Numbered from the stretch's first letter, positions 36,164 to 45,127 are shown. The stretch is 64,000 bases of DNA from Fen-1362 sp049516395 (GCA_049516395.1 JBEKTD010000008.1:50021-114020), one strand, 5' to 3'. The notes: generated from the letters alone by a model not told the origin. Translations and numbers: made by a program.

Positions 36164-37846
36164 ATGTCGGACTTGCCAAAGACGCAACACGCCGTGCAGT
36201 TAGTCGCGGCCAACGAGCTGGTCCTCAACAAAGCTAAATCCCTCGCCACACCGGGGCCTCATCAGGTCCTCTGTAAAGTCGAAGCGGTTGGTCTCTGCTT
36301 CAGCGACCTCAAGCTCATCAAGCAGTTCGCCGCACATCCTCGAAAAGCAGAGATAACATCTGGCATCACCCCCGCCATACTTCAGGAAATCAGCAGCTAC
36401 GTCCCCGCCGACAAACCAACCGTTCCGGGCCACGAAACCGTCGTCCGCATCGAAGCCGTCGGCAAAGGCGTAACACAATTCAAACCGGGCCAACGTTTCC
36501 TCGTCGAGACCGATTACCGCTGGCTCCCTACCGCTCAATCCAACAGCGCCTTCGGCTACAATTTCGAAGGAGCGCTTCAGGAATACGTCCTTATGGACGA
36601 AAGAGTCATCACCTCCCCGCAGGGTGAATCAATGCTCATCCCCGCGCCTGAAAAATTAAGCGCATCGGCCATCGCACTCATCGAACCCTGGGGCTGCGTC
36701 GAAAATGCTTATGCCTCCGACGAAACCCAGCGCATCGAGCCGGACAACACAATGCTCATTGTCGCCGACGTAATTGTAACCCCCAACGACCTCACGGAAT
36801 TGTTCAAACAATGGGGGCAGCCCGCAAAAGTAATCTGGGCCTCACAATACAGACCTCCCGAAGTCCCCGGCGTTAATATGGAGCTTTGCCCCGAAATCGC
36901 ACGCCTGACTGACTCCAGGTTCGACGATGTGATTTATCTCGGCGCAAACCCCGACAGGGTCGAAGCTCTCTTCTCAAAGGTCGGCCCGCAAGGACTTTTC
37001 AATATCGTCCTCTGCGGCGAACGTTTCGGACGAGACGTCGCCGTCCCGATCGGCAGAGTGCATTACGCAGGAATCCGTATAACAGGAACCGTCGGCTACG
37101 CCCCCGCCGACTCGATGAAACACATCCCCCAATCCAGCGAAGTCCGAAAAGGTGACAAAATCAATATCGTCGGCGCAGCAGGCCCTATGGGCACAATGCA
37201 TGTCATCCGCAATATCTACCGCGGCATCGAAGGCGTCAGCGTATTCGCGGGCGATTCCGATGAGGGACGACTCGCTACCCTGCTCAAAACCGCCGAACCT
37301 ATGGCAGCCGCTAAAAACGTCCCGTACAAACAATATAGCCCCGTCAAAGATAAAATGCCCGAAGGCATTGACTACGCCGTCATTATGGCACCCGCCCCCG
37401 AGCTTGTAGCCGCGGCCGTCCTCAGCGCAGGTAAACGTGCCATCATAAATATCTTCGCCGGAATCCCCGACACAATGACCGCCAAAATAAACCTCGATGC
37501 CTACATCGAAAAGCAAATGTATTTCGTCGGAACAAGCGGCTCAGTCCTCGAAGATATGAAACGCGAGCTGGCAAAACTCGAATCAGGTGTCCTCGATACC
37601 AATATCTCCGTCGCTGCCGTCTGCGGCCTCGACGGCGTCCTCGACGGAATCCGCGCCATCGAAAACCGCTCCATCGCAGGAAAAATTATCGCCTACCCCG
37701 TCTGCAAAGGATTACCCCTCACCATGATTGCCAAAATGACCGAAAAATTCCCCGACGTCGCCGCTTGTCTCGACAATGGAATCTGGACCGCCCAGGCCGA
37801 ACAAAAACTCCTCGAACGATACGTTTCACCTGTGTCAAATGGATAA
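36164..37846 (+). CDS. Zinc-type alcohol dehydrogenase-fold protein, sugar-catabolism associated
   Basis: This protein of about 560 residues has the GroES-like and Rossmann domains of medium-chain dehydrogenases. KVEAVGLCFSDLKLIKQF and PTVPGHETVVRIEAVGKG correspond to the catalytic zinc site (Cys and His-Glu), and INIVGAAGPMGTMHVIRN to the nucleotide-binding loop. It is longer than usual (340-380): an insert of about 140 residues follows EPWGCVENAY. The start may be ATG 36164 or TTG 36143. Its last codons overlap the aldolase gene by eight bases. Between rhamnulokinase and aldolase, it could oxidise lactaldehyde or a sugar intermediate; the substrate is inferred, not seen. Confidence 0.8.
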   Translation: MSDLPKTQHAVQLVAANELVLNKAKSLATPGPHQVLCKVEAVGLCFSDLKLIKQFAAHPRKAEITSGITPAILQEISSYVPADKPTVPGHETVVRIEAVGKGVTQFKPGQRFLVETDYRWLPTAQSNSAFGYNFEGALQEYVLMDERVITSPQGESMLIPAPEKLSASAIALIEPWGCVENAYASDETQRIEPDNTMLIVADVIVTPNDLTELFKQWGQPAKVIWASQYRPPEVPGVNMELCPEIARLTDSRFDDVIYLGANPDRVEALFSKVGPQGLFNIVLCGERFGRDVAVPIGRVHYAGIRITGTVGYAPADSMKHIPQSSEVRKGDKINIVGAAGPMGTMHVIRNIYRGIEGVSVFAGDSDEGRLATLLKTAEPMAAAKNVPYKQYSPVKDKMPEGIDYAVIMAPAPELVAAAVLSAGKRAIINIFAGIPDTMTAKINLDAYIEKQMYFVGTSGSVLEDMKRELAKLESGVLDTNISVAAVCGLDGVLDGIRAIENRSIAGKIIAYPVCKGLPLTMIAKMTEKFPDVAACLDNGIWTAQAEQKLLERYVSPVSNG

Positions 37847-38996
37847 CGCCCTTTCGGTTCTGATAAGAATATCCAACGAAACGGGCAAAGACCCTGCCCT
37901 TACCCAGGCTGCCGGCGGCAACACCTCCGTTAAAACCAGCGACGGCAAATATATGTTCATCAAGGCAAGTGGCACAGCCCTCAAAGATATGAACGCCAAA
38001 CGCGGCTGGCGAAAACTCCGCCTCGACAAACTTCACGGCGTCATCAATGATAAACAGCTCGCCAAACTCCCAGCCGCCAGACGTGAGCAGGAAATCATCA
38101 GCCGTCACCTCACATACTGCTGTGACGGAATCGCAAGCACAGCCCGCCCCTCCGTCGAAGCAAATCTCCACGCTCTTCTTGATAAATGCGTCATCCACCT
38201 GCACCCTTTAGTAATAGGCGCGTATGTAAATTCCAAAAACGGCCGCAAGGAAATCACAAAACTCTTCAAATCCGAAAAATATCCACCTCTCTGGATTCCC
38301 TACGCTCCGCCCGGCTTCCCGCTCGCGATAAAAACCTCTCGCCTCATAACCGCCTACCAAAAGCGTTACGGCCAAAAACCAGCGATTATTTTCCTCGCCA
38401 AACACGGCCTGTTCGTCGCCGCCAAAAATGCCCCCGGCGCTATGCGCCTCCTGTACAAAGTCCTCGACCGCTGCGAAAATAATCTCCCCGGATTAAAAGC
38501 ATTACGCCTCAAACCGCCGGCTGCACGAAAAATTATCGCAGTCAAATCCGCTATTCAAAAAGCAGTCCTCAAAACTACCGGCCAATACCTCCCAGTAACC
38601 TTCATTTACAATAAAATAATGGCCCATTTTATGAATCGCCCCGACGCCGCCAAACTCCTCGCGATGGGTCCTCTCGAACCCGCAGAAATGGTCTATGTCA
38701 ACGGCACCCCGATGTGGGTCAAAACTCCTTCCGCGGAAAAAATCGCGTCAGGTATGAGAAAAATTGTGCGTAATGGTTCAAAACCTATCTCCGCGTTTCT
38801 CGTCAAAGGCGTCGGCCTTTTCATCGCCGCCGACAAAAAAAACGCACCCATCGTTAAGGATTTCGCCACAGGCACAATCCTCGTCCGCTTATGGGCCTCG
38901 CATTTCGGCGGCATCATCCCGCTCACATCCAGCGAACAAAATTTCGTGAAACGCTTGTATCTCGCAGCACCGCAACCGACGAAACCCCGCCGTTAG
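37839..38996 (+). CDS. Class II aldolase family protein, probable rhamnulose-1-phosphate aldolase
   Basis: This 385-residue protein is predicted to split a sugar phosphate to dihydroxyacetone phosphate and lactaldehyde. The class II aldolase/adducin fold is shown by AAGGNTSVKTSDGKYMFIKASG, the zinc ligands in VIHLHPLVIGAY and the third His in AKHGLFVAAKN. The C-terminal region repeats a weaker version of the fold. The ATG at 37839 overlaps the previous stop (ATGGATAA), so translation is coupled; the longer frame from 37776 lies inside the dehydrogenase gene. E. coli RhaD is shorter (274). It resembles the aldolase part of RhaE/W-type proteins. Its 3' end overlaps the convergent gene by four bases. 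Confidence 0.85.
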   Translation: MDNALSVLIRISNETGKDPALTQAAGGNTSVKTSDGKYMFIKASGTALKDMNAKRGWRKLRLDKLHGVINDKQLAKLPAARREQEIISRHLTYCCDGIASTARPSVEANLHALLDKCVIHLHPLVIGAYVNSKNGRKEITKLFKSEKYPPLWIPYAPPGFPLAIKTSRLITAYQKRYGQKPAIIFLAKHGLFVAAKNAPGAMRLLYKVLDRCENNLPGLKALRLKPPAARKIIAVKSAIQKAVLKTTGQYLPVTFIYNKIMAHFMNRPDAAKLLAMGPLEPAEMVYVNGTPMWVKTPSAEKIASGMRKIVRNGSKPISAFLVKGVGLFIAADKKNAPIVKDFATGTILVRLWASHFGGIIPLTSSEQNFVKRLYLAAPQPTKPRR

Positions 38997-39901
38997 TTCT
39001 TTGATTTCGTATCACGCGGAAAATAATAAATCGGCTGATGCTTGTGCTCGCTCGTCGTGTAATACCCCGCCCCGTTTGCGTCAAAACAAATCGCCTCCCC
39101 CTGCTGCTCTAAAATAATCGGAATCGAACACTCGCTGTTTTCAAACGCCTTCCACATCGGCCCGTCTTTCGGCCGCAGCCACAGCGACGCCCCAAAATAT
39201 CCCCTTACGATTATCTCCCTCCCATCAGGCGAAATATCCCCCGCCGTTGCCATCCCCCAGTGAAGTTTCGCCACTTCCTCTAACGTCGTCTTTCCCGTCG
39301 TTGCCTGCGGATAAGCCGCTCGATAAACCTTGCTCGTCCCCTCTTTTGAAACGATATAAATATCTTTCGTCAGCGGGTCAAGCAGCAGCGTCTCCGCGTC
39401 TCTCGGCCCATCAGGATAAACCAACACAATTGTCTCAACATTAGTAATAGTAACATTCACAGACGCCTGGCCAACATTAACATTCGGCTCAATAATCCGA
39501 TAGATAGTTACATCTTTTCTTTTCGCGTTATTATCGCCTATATCGCCAGCGTAAATATAATCAACATTCGGCTCAGGCCCCGGCCCAATAGCAATATCCT
39601 CCCAGTTGCGATTCTTCGCCCCCGCAAGATTATACACCCCCAGATGCTTTCCCTCAGGCGTCATCGCGTAAACGCACGCCGGCCCATAATCGTTATGTAT
39701 CCACAACACCCCCGGATTCTTTCTGCTCGCCGCAAGCCCAGATGCCCCGCCTATCAGCACCGACTGAACCATCCCGACCTTATGACCCGCCAGAAACTTC
39801 GGACAATCTCCCGAAGCCGCGCACCCGACCGCCGCCCACAGCATCACTGCCAAAACTAACCCAAATGCGATTGCGCTTTTTTTACCATGCCAAAACAACA
39901 T
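38993..39901 (-). CDS. Exported beta-propeller-like hypothetical protein
   Basis: This 302-residue protein has an N-terminal signal sequence (SAIAFGLVLAVMLWAAVGCA), possibly a lipobox. The rest is a series of strands with recurring patterns such as GVLWIHNDYGPACVYAMT, WEDIAIGPGPEPNVDYIYAG and DGREIIVRGYFGASLW, which reads like a five- or six-bladed propeller related to SdiA-regulated or esterase-like phytase-like domains. Conserved Asp-Glu pairs in RDAETLLLDP may bind a metal. I do not recognise a named family with confidence. It converges with the aldolase gene with a four-base overlap of the stops. A role in sugar uptake or turnover would be a guess. Confidence 0.65.
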   Translation of the reverse strand: MLFWHGKKSAIAFGLVLAVMLWAAVGCAASGDCPKFLAGHKVGMVQSVLIGGASGLAASRKNPGVLWIHNDYGPACVYAMTPEGKHLGVYNLAGAKNRNWEDIAIGPGPEPNVDYIYAGDIGDNNAKRKDVTIYRIIEPNVNVGQASVNVTITNVETIVLVYPDGPRDAETLLLDPLTKDIYIVSKEGTSKVYRAAYPQATTGKTTLEEVAKLHWGMATAGDISPDGREIIVRGYFGASLWLRPKDGPMWKAFENSECSIPIILEQQGEAICFDANGAGYYTTSEHKHQPIYYFPRDTKSKN

Positions 39902-40265
39902 TACCGTCCCCTAAAAACAAACAACCCGATAGTGGAAAATATGAAGTATAGTTACGAATTTATGAATCTTATGTTCGCAACAACACTCTGTCAACCATTC
40001 CCAAATCCCCCGTCCTTATCCGCTGCTTGCCACGGCGTTTACCTCGGCGTAGTTCCTAACGAAGCCGGGTAGTCAAAGACGAAGCCGGGTCAATCGTTCC
40101 CAAATCCGCGATATGAACCGTCCTCCGTCTTCTGTCGTCTGTCCTCTGATTTCCCTTGATTTAAGCCCCCTAATCTGCTATACTCAAAATCAGGCGAGTG
40201 AGGGAGCATCAGCTTATATCATCAGGTCATCTCGTTAATCCGGCACAGGCCGGAGGGGAAGAAAA
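39902..40265. other. Intergenic spacer with a short direct repeat
   Basis: A 364-base spacer. ACGAAGCCGGGT occurs twice (40059-40070 and 40079-40090), separated by AGTCAAAG; related CGAAGCGGGC words occur in repeat family C. TTCCCAAATCC also occurs twice. The ribosome-binding site GGAGGGGAAG precedes the plus-strand gene at 40266. No gene was seen. Confidence 0.5.
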
Positions 40266-41084
40266 ATGTTGGGGTGGTTCGAATTAGCAGGCGTCATATA
40301 TGCAGCGGTTATAGGGGCCGAATGCGGCCGCTCCTTTTCGCGTCTAAAAAACCCTTGGTGGGGTTTCGGCTATCTCCTTCCCTTGGCACTCATCTTCCTG
40401 TTGCTCTTCATCACCATCGCAGGCCTTAACGCCTCAAATACCCTTTTCGCCTGGATTTCCTCAGGCCGTCTGCGTTTCGTCATTATCGCCCTCACCGTTA
40501 CAATGGGCGCTATGACCCTGATTGGCCGGCTCAAAAACCGTATCGAAAAATCCGTCGTTTTCCTCGTTATGCTTGCCGTCGTTGCCTGGGGCGCGGTCCT
40601 GCCTTTTGCGCTGCCATTAATAGTCAAAAACGACCTCGCCAATCTGCCAACCAAAACCGATGCCGACAATATCTGCGTTCAATCAACCTCATACACCTGC
40701 GGCCCCGCTGCCGCCGTTACCGCTCTTCGAAAACTTGGCGTTCCAGCCCAGGAAGGCGAATTAGCCGTTCTCTCACATACAAGCCCCATTGTTGGCACTA
40801 TGCCTTGGGAGCTTTACAAGGCAATCGATAATCGCTACGCCGCCTCTGGCGTTGACTGCCGCTTCCGCCAATTCGACTCTATCAATCAGTTGAAAGATGC
40901 TGATGTCACCCTTGCCGTCATCAAAGACGCCTTCCTTCTCGACCATTGCGTCGCCATTCTCGATGTTACTGATAAAAACGTAATAATCGGCGACCCCATC
41001 CTCGGCAAAATCAAAATGTCCTATAAAGATTTCCAGTCCGTCTGGCGATTCTACGGCATCGCTCTAAAACACAACCCAATTTAA
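40266..41084 (+). CDS. Membrane-anchored C39-like cysteine peptidase
   Basis: This 272-residue protein has four hydrophobic helices in its first 130 residues. A papain-like peptidase domain related to C39 bacteriocin-processing peptidases follows. The catalytic Cys is in QSTSYTCGPAAAVTALRK, the His in FLLDHCVAILDVTD and the Asp in VIIGDPILGKIKM. In ABC exporters C39 domains remove leader peptides at double-glycine sites; here there is no ABC domain, so it may act as a stand-alone processing enzyme or peptidase. GGAGGGGAAG precedes the ATG. The nearest neighbours (propeller protein, pilT) do not reveal a substrate. Confidence 0.82.
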   Translation: MLGWFELAGVIYAAVIGAECGRSFSRLKNPWWGFGYLLPLALIFLLLFITIAGLNASNTLFAWISSGRLRFVIIALTVTMGAMTLIGRLKNRIEKSVVFLVMLAVVAWGAVLPFALPLIVKNDLANLPTKTDADNICVQSTSYTCGPAAAVTALRKLGVPAQEGELAVLSHTSPIVGTMPWELYKAIDNRYAASGVDCRFRQFDSINQLKDADVTLAVIKDAFLLDHCVAILDVTDKNVIIGDPILGKIKMSYKDFQSVWRFYGIALKHNPI

Positions 41085-41125
41085 TCCGTGTTTTTATCGG
41101 CCCTTCCTTTATCTTTTTATTTATT

Positions 41126-41214
41126 CTCTGTGACCTCTGTGCCCTCTTGCCGTAAGGCATCCCTTAGGGAGTGGCTTAAAAATCTCTGTGGCTGCCTAAA
41201 AATCTGTGTAATTG
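41126..41214. repeat. CTCTGTG-type repeat interrupted by a small palindrome (family D)
   Basis: CTCTGTGACCTCTGTGCCCTCT is followed at 41148-41176 by an extra segment containing two hairpins (GCCGTAAGGC and TCCCTTAGGGA), after which the repeat resumes as CTCTGTGGCTGCC and AATCTGTGTAATTG. It lies in the 325-base spacer (41085-41409) before pilT. Confidence 0.6.
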
Positions 41215-41409
41215 ACGCGATAGCGTCATCCCCGAGTACTGTTGCTTTGGACTTGAACAGGGGACCCATTTTCAATCATCAATAATCAACAAACTGGTTC
41301 AGCCGCCCCCTCTTTATGTCGATGAAATTATGCCGGATTACCGGTATTGCGCTAAGTACCTTTGAATAAACATCTTATACTTTGAATGAGTTGTTCTGAG
41401 TGAGAGTTT

Positions 41410-42507
41410 ATGGTTGACGTAAAAACGATACTTACGACTGCTATTGGACAAAGCGCAAGCGACGTTCACATCAACGTCGGCCTGCCGCCAATTCTCCGTA
41501 AAAACACCGACCTTATTGATATGGATTTCCCCGTCATCAGCAACGAACACGCCAAGGAAATGGTCCTTGCGATGCTCGGCCCCGACCGCTTCAAAAAATT
41601 CGAAACGCTCCGCGACGCCGACTTCTCAACCACTCTCGACGATGGCCATCGATTCCGCGTCAACGCTCACTACCAGAGAGGAACTATCGCCATCGCTTTT
41701 CGTCTGATTCCAAATCATATTCCAAACATCGATGACCTGCACCTTGCCCCAATCGTTAAAGAACTCACCGACCTGCCCCGCGGACTCGTCCTCGTTACGG
41801 GACACACCGGCGCAGGCAAAAGCACCACACTCGCCTCGATGCTCGGCGTCATAAATGCCAAATACCGCAAACACATCATCACCCTCGAAGACCCCATCGA
41901 ATACGCCCTCGAAAACAAAATGAGCGTAATCGAACAGCGTGAAATCGGTTTCGACTGCCCAAGCTTCGGCTCCGCCCTCAAACGCGTCCTGCGTCAGGAC
42001 CCCGATATCATTATGGTCGGCGAAATGCGTGACCTCGAAACCTGCCGCTCCACCGTAACCGCCGCCGAAACAGGCCACCTGGTCTTCTCAACACTCCATA
42101 CTATCAATGCCGCTCAAACCATCGAGCGTATCATCGATATCTATCCCGCCGGCCAGCAAAACCAGATTCGCACAATGCTCGCCAACACCCTCCAGGCCGT
42201 CATCTCGCAGACACTGTTCCGCAGAATTGACAAGCCGGGTATGGTCCCCTGCACCGAAATTCTCCTCTGCACCTCGGCTGTCCGAAACTGCGTCCGCGAA
42301 AACCGTATCTACGAAATCGCCAACATCATCGAAACCAGCAGAAAATTCGGTATGCAGACGATGGACCACAGTATCGCAGACGCCTATTTCAAGGGCTTCA
42401 TCGCCAGAGAAGAAGCCATTGCACGCTCCTCAAATCCGTCCAAAATGGAAAAGGTCCTCAAACCCGACGGCGCTTCCAAACAAACCGTCACCTCCATTCT
42501 CGAATAA
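41410..42507 (+). CDS. pilT: Type IV pilus retraction ATPase PilT
   Basis: This 365-residue hexameric cytoplasmic ATPase depolymerises type IV pili for twitching and DNA uptake. It has the N-terminal PAS-like region (IGQSASDVHINVGLPPILR), Walker A (VTGHTGAGKSTTLASML), the Asp box (ITLEDPIEYALENK), Walker B (DPDIIMVGEMRDLETCRST) and the His box (GHLVFSTLHTINAAQTIERI). All are as in PilT/PilU. GAGTGAGAG precedes the ATG. It is transcribed alone and ends at a terminator. Other pilus assembly genes are outside the window except the prepilin peptidase at 24781. Confidence 0.95.
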   Translation: MVDVKTILTTAIGQSASDVHINVGLPPILRKNTDLIDMDFPVISNEHAKEMVLAMLGPDRFKKFETLRDADFSTTLDDGHRFRVNAHYQRGTIAIAFRLIPNHIPNIDDLHLAPIVKELTDLPRGLVLVTGHTGAGKSTTLASMLGVINAKYRKHIITLEDPIEYALENKMSVIEQREIGFDCPSFGSALKRVLRQDPDIIMVGEMRDLETCRSTVTAAETGHLVFSTLHTINAAQTIERIIDIYPAGQQNQIRTMLANTLQAVISQTLFRRIDKPGMVPCTEILLCTSAVRNCVRENRIYEIANIIETSRKFGMQTMDHSIADAYFKGFIAREEAIARSSNPSKMEKVLKPDGASKQTVTSILE

Positions 42508-42526
42508 CTTCTTCACCGCATTGTAC

Positions 42527-42554
42527 GGGCAGACCTGCGTGTCTGCCCTTTTTT
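42527..42554 (+). terminator. Rho-independent terminator after pilT
   Basis: An 8-bp stem (GGGCAGAC / GTCTGCCC) with loop CTGCGT is followed by six T residues (42549-42554). Confidence 0.85.
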
Positions 42555-42555
42555 C

Positions 42556-43674
42556 TTATTTGTTCTCGGAAATGTTTCTCACAATAAATTTCGCGTAATT
42601 CTTTTCGTATGTGTGGATAACATATACGTGGCCGACTATACACGGCTTGGGCATCATGGTATAACCGCTTTCTGCCGCCTCTGTAATAGATTCAAAATCC
42701 GCCTCCCCCGCATCATAAAATCCGTTCTTCCCATTAGAATAAAATATCTGGAATATCAGCCTGTCCTGATCTTGACGCATTTCAAGGTCTCGCATCATCC
42801 TATTGTAGTTATAACCAACTACCCTGCCCTCTGAAAAATCCATCCCATCAGGCCCTACACTCCATTCAACTTGTCCTTTTTTAATATTTCCCTCCGTAAA
42901 GCTTCGATTGCCATCCGCCTGATATACATAATCAATAATAATACTGCGATTTTTATATAGTTTTCGATTCTCTATTTTCTTCTCACCCGCCTGTGGTGTT
43001 ACATCGAAAGCAATACCTGCATAATCGGCAAATGCCGGAATCCAGAGATGATATTCAGTTGAGGATAACCCCTCAAACGAATAATGTCCGTTTGGCTCTG
43101 TATTCATCGACCTTTGCGGCTGTTCATTCACTACACTATAGGATAACGGAAATGATATATTGACCATTGCTCCTGCGATGCTCTGGTCCTGCTCATTCGT
43201 TATCACACCTGAAATACCTGCCAGTTTTTCGGCCGGCGTCTTATTCAATATAAATTCTGCGTATGTAATATCTTTCTGTAGAATAGGTATGGCCGCATCA
43301 ATCGGGTAATATCCGAAGGCCCTTATCACAATTTTCCCCGGTCCGTAGCTGGTGTTATATTTAACCGGTCGCCCCATAATAAACCACCCGTCGTCGTATA
43401 TCCAAAGCTGCTCATCAGAGCCGGCTTGGAAATTCACTTTAACATCTTTTCCGCTCCCGATATGTGCCCCATCGCTCATCTTTACTCTCCCGGCTACACA
43501 TATTACCCCGCCCGAATTTACCTCCGCTATTTTTTCGTCAATCATCTTCCTAAGCGCAGGCGGAAAATCACCGTATTTTAACTCGGCAGGCGCCGGCTTC
43601 TGATTCGTAGAGCACCCCCCAGCAAAAAATATCGCAAGAATACTGATAATAACGACGATTGTTATGTTCCTCAT
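42556..43674 (-). CDS. Lipoprotein with carboxypeptidase-regulatory-like domain
   Basis: This 372-residue exported lipoprotein (lipobox FAGGCS) contains at least one carboxypeptidase-regulatory or transthyretin-like beta domain: LAGISGVITNEQDQSIAGAM followed by NGHYSFEGLSSTEYHLWIP. A similar but weaker segment precedes it. Such domains usually bind or display ligands at the surface. The C-terminal third (from VYQADGNRSFTEG) lists secondary strands with no family I know. The ATG at 43674 has AGAGGGA upstream, and the lipobox fits this start better than the open frame from 43752. It lies between pilT and DUF1080 and is transcribed alone. Function unknown. Confidence 0.75.
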   Translation of the reverse strand: MRNITIVVIISILAIFFAGGCSTNQKPAPAELKYGDFPPALRKMIDEKIAEVNSGGVICVAGRVKMSDGAHIGSGKDVKVNFQAGSDEQLWIYDDGWFIMGRPVKYNTSYGPGKIVIRAFGYYPIDAAIPILQKDITYAEFILNKTPAEKLAGISGVITNEQDQSIAGAMVNISFPLSYSVVNEQPQRSMNTEPNGHYSFEGLSSTEYHLWIPAFADYAGIAFDVTPQAGEKKIENRKLYKNRSIIIDYVYQADGNRSFTEGNIKKGQVEWSVGPDGMDFSEGRVVGYNYNRMMRDLEMRQDQDRLIFQIFYSNGKNGFYDAGEADFESITEAAESGYTMMPKPCIVGHVYVIHTYEKNYAKFIVRNISENK

Positions 43675-43878
43675 TTTTAAGTCCCTCTCAAAAAAATGAC
43701 TTCTCGTTCCATAATTACAACTCCACTGGAAAACTATTCTATCGTAAGCCAAACAGAATCGTCAATTGTTTTTACGAGTCAAAATAACCAAATCCTCATC
43801 CGTATTTAGCCCCGTCATCATTGCCCTTGGCATGTGACGGGGTTACTTCATCATTGAACATTTAATATTGGACATTTA

Positions 43879-43893
43879 TCCGCCTCCGGCGGA
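43879..43893. repeat. Short perfect palindrome TCCGCCTCCGGCGGA
   Basis: A 15-base hairpin with 6-bp arms interrupts a tract of TTGGACATT repeats. It resembles the other GC-rich palindromes nested in AT-rich repeats in this window. Confidence 0.55.
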
Positions 43894-43951
43894 TTGGACA
43901 TTCCAATCCATCCTCTGTCATCCGTCATCGGTCTTCCGTCTTCAAATCTGC

Positions 43952-44018
43952 AATCTACACACGGAGCGACCTGTCCTCCGAAGTTTTAACGTAGGGGGAA
44001 GCGACGAGCCCGCTTCGG
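43952..44018. repeat. Palindromic repeat, family C (longer copy)
   Basis: It begins AATCTACACACGGAGCGA and ends GCGACGAGCCCGCTTCGG. Between them lies about 30 bases (CTGTCCTCCGAAGTTTTAAC...) absent from the copy at 45247-45284. Confidence 0.6.
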
Positions 44019-44090
44019 AATCGCAAATCCGCAATTAAATTCTACCTTGCAAATATCCACGCATTGCTTAAACTAATTATCTATGGCTAA

Positions 44091-44192
44091 GAAACCTGCA
44101 TCCAACTTGAAAAAAACAAGACCGGCAAGATAATTCGTGCCATTACCGTCAAAGACATCCTCGACGAGCAAATCGCCTACAAACTGGCTTAA
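44091..44192 (+). pseudogene. Possible gene remnant
   Basis: A 33-codon open stretch ending at a TAA (44190) reads like the C-terminus of a real protein: LEKNKTGKIIRAITVKDILD, then EQIAYKLA. It has no start codon in frame. An ATG at 44084 in another frame starts a short stretch that stops after 16 codons, so a frameshift is possible. The parent family is not recognised. It sits in a 717-base spacer otherwise filled with repeats. Confidence 0.3.
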
Positions 44193-44195
44193 ACA

Positions 44196-44342
44196 GTGTC
44201 AATCAGTGTTAATCCGTGGTTTCAGAACTTAGTGTTTCTTCGTGTCCTCGGTGGTGAAAAAAAACAGTGTAAATCTGTGTTAATCCGTGTCTAAAAAAAT
44301 AAAATTTCTCTGTGTCCTCTGTGCTCTCTGTGGCTAAAATAA
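44196..44342. repeat. CTCTGTG-type dispersed repeat (family D), longest copy
   Basis: Units include GTGTCAATCAGTGTTAATCC, GTGTAAATCTGTGTTAATCC and CTCTGTGTCCTCTGTGCTC, then CTCTGTGGCTAAAAT. Much of the 44193-44392 spacer upstream of the DUF1080 gene is made of these units. Confidence 0.65.
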
Positions 44343-44392
44343 AAAGAAAACCTCTTTGGCTTATTCTCAGGGCGATTTAAAGGCGAAAAAAA

Positions 44393-45127
44393 ATGAATAA
44401 CAAGTCATGGTTGGTTGTTTTATCGGTGTTAACTCTGTGCTTTTTTTGCTTACCGATGTCGCTGGGCGCAGCTTCGGAGCAGAATGTATCGGTTGAGGAG
44501 AAAGCCGAGGACTTTGTTCCACTGTTTAACGGCAAGGACCTGACCGGCTGGGTAGGCAACACGGCCGGCTATGCTGCACGAGACGGCAATATTGTAGTTT
44601 TGCCAAATGTTGGGAGTGGCAATCTCTATACTGAAAAACAATACTGTGATTTTGTTCTTCGTTTTGAATTTAAACTTACAGACGGCGCCAACAACGGCAT
44701 CGGTATTCGCACCCCGCTTGAAGGCGACGCCGCTTATGTGGGTATGGAGATTCAGATACTCGACGACACTAGCGCAAAATACAATGACCCGAATCACAAG
44801 AACTATTATAAACTCAAACCTTATCAGTACCACGGCTCGATTTACGGCGTCGTCCCGGCCAGAACCGGCTGCTTAAAACCCCTCGGCCAGTGGAACTATG
44901 AGGAAATCGTCGCCGACGGCCCCCATATTATCGTAAACCTTAACGGTACAACTATTGTTGATGCCAACCTCGACAAGATTACCTTACCAACTGTGGATGG
45001 CCACAAACACCCAGGCCTTAAGAATAAAAAAGGCCATATCGGTTTTCTCGGCCATGATGACGCCCTTGAGTTCCGCAATATCCGTATAAAGGAGTTGGAG
45101 AAAAAGGGGTCAGCCAGCCCTGAGTGA
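44393..45127 (+). CDS. Exported DUF1080 (3-keto-disaccharide hydrolase-like) protein
   Basis: This 244-residue secreted protein has a signal peptide (LVVLSVLTLCFFCLPMSLGA) and a DUF1080 jelly-roll domain. The landmarks are DFVPLFNGKDLTGWVGN, then YCDFVLRFEFKLTDGANNGI, EIQILDD and GHIGFLGHDDALEFRNIRIK. DUF1080 domains are abundant in Planctomycetota and Bacteroidota, and characterised members hydrolyse 3-keto sugars. The last codons (KKGSASPE) and the stop are formed by a palindromic repeat of family B at 45118. The ATG follows AAAGGCG. It is transcribed alone; the repeat-rich spacer upstream has no obvious promoter. Confidence 0.88.
   Translation: MNNKSWLVVLSVLTLCFFCLPMSLGAASEQNVSVEEKAEDFVPLFNGKDLTGWVGNTAGYAARDGNIVVLPNVGSGNLYTEKQYCDFVLRFEFKLTDGANNGIGIRTPLEGDAAYVGMEIQILDDTSAKYNDPNHKNYYKLKPYQYHGSIYGVVPARTGCLKPLGQWNYEEIVADGPHIIVNLNGTTIVDANLDKITLPTVDGHKHPGLKNKKGHIGFLGHDDALEFRNIRIKELEKKGSASPE

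Noticed and set aside
40059..40090. Two copies of ACGAAGCCGGGT as a possible CRISPR start
   Set aside because: Only two 12-base units with an 8-base gap. There are no further copies and no cas genes.
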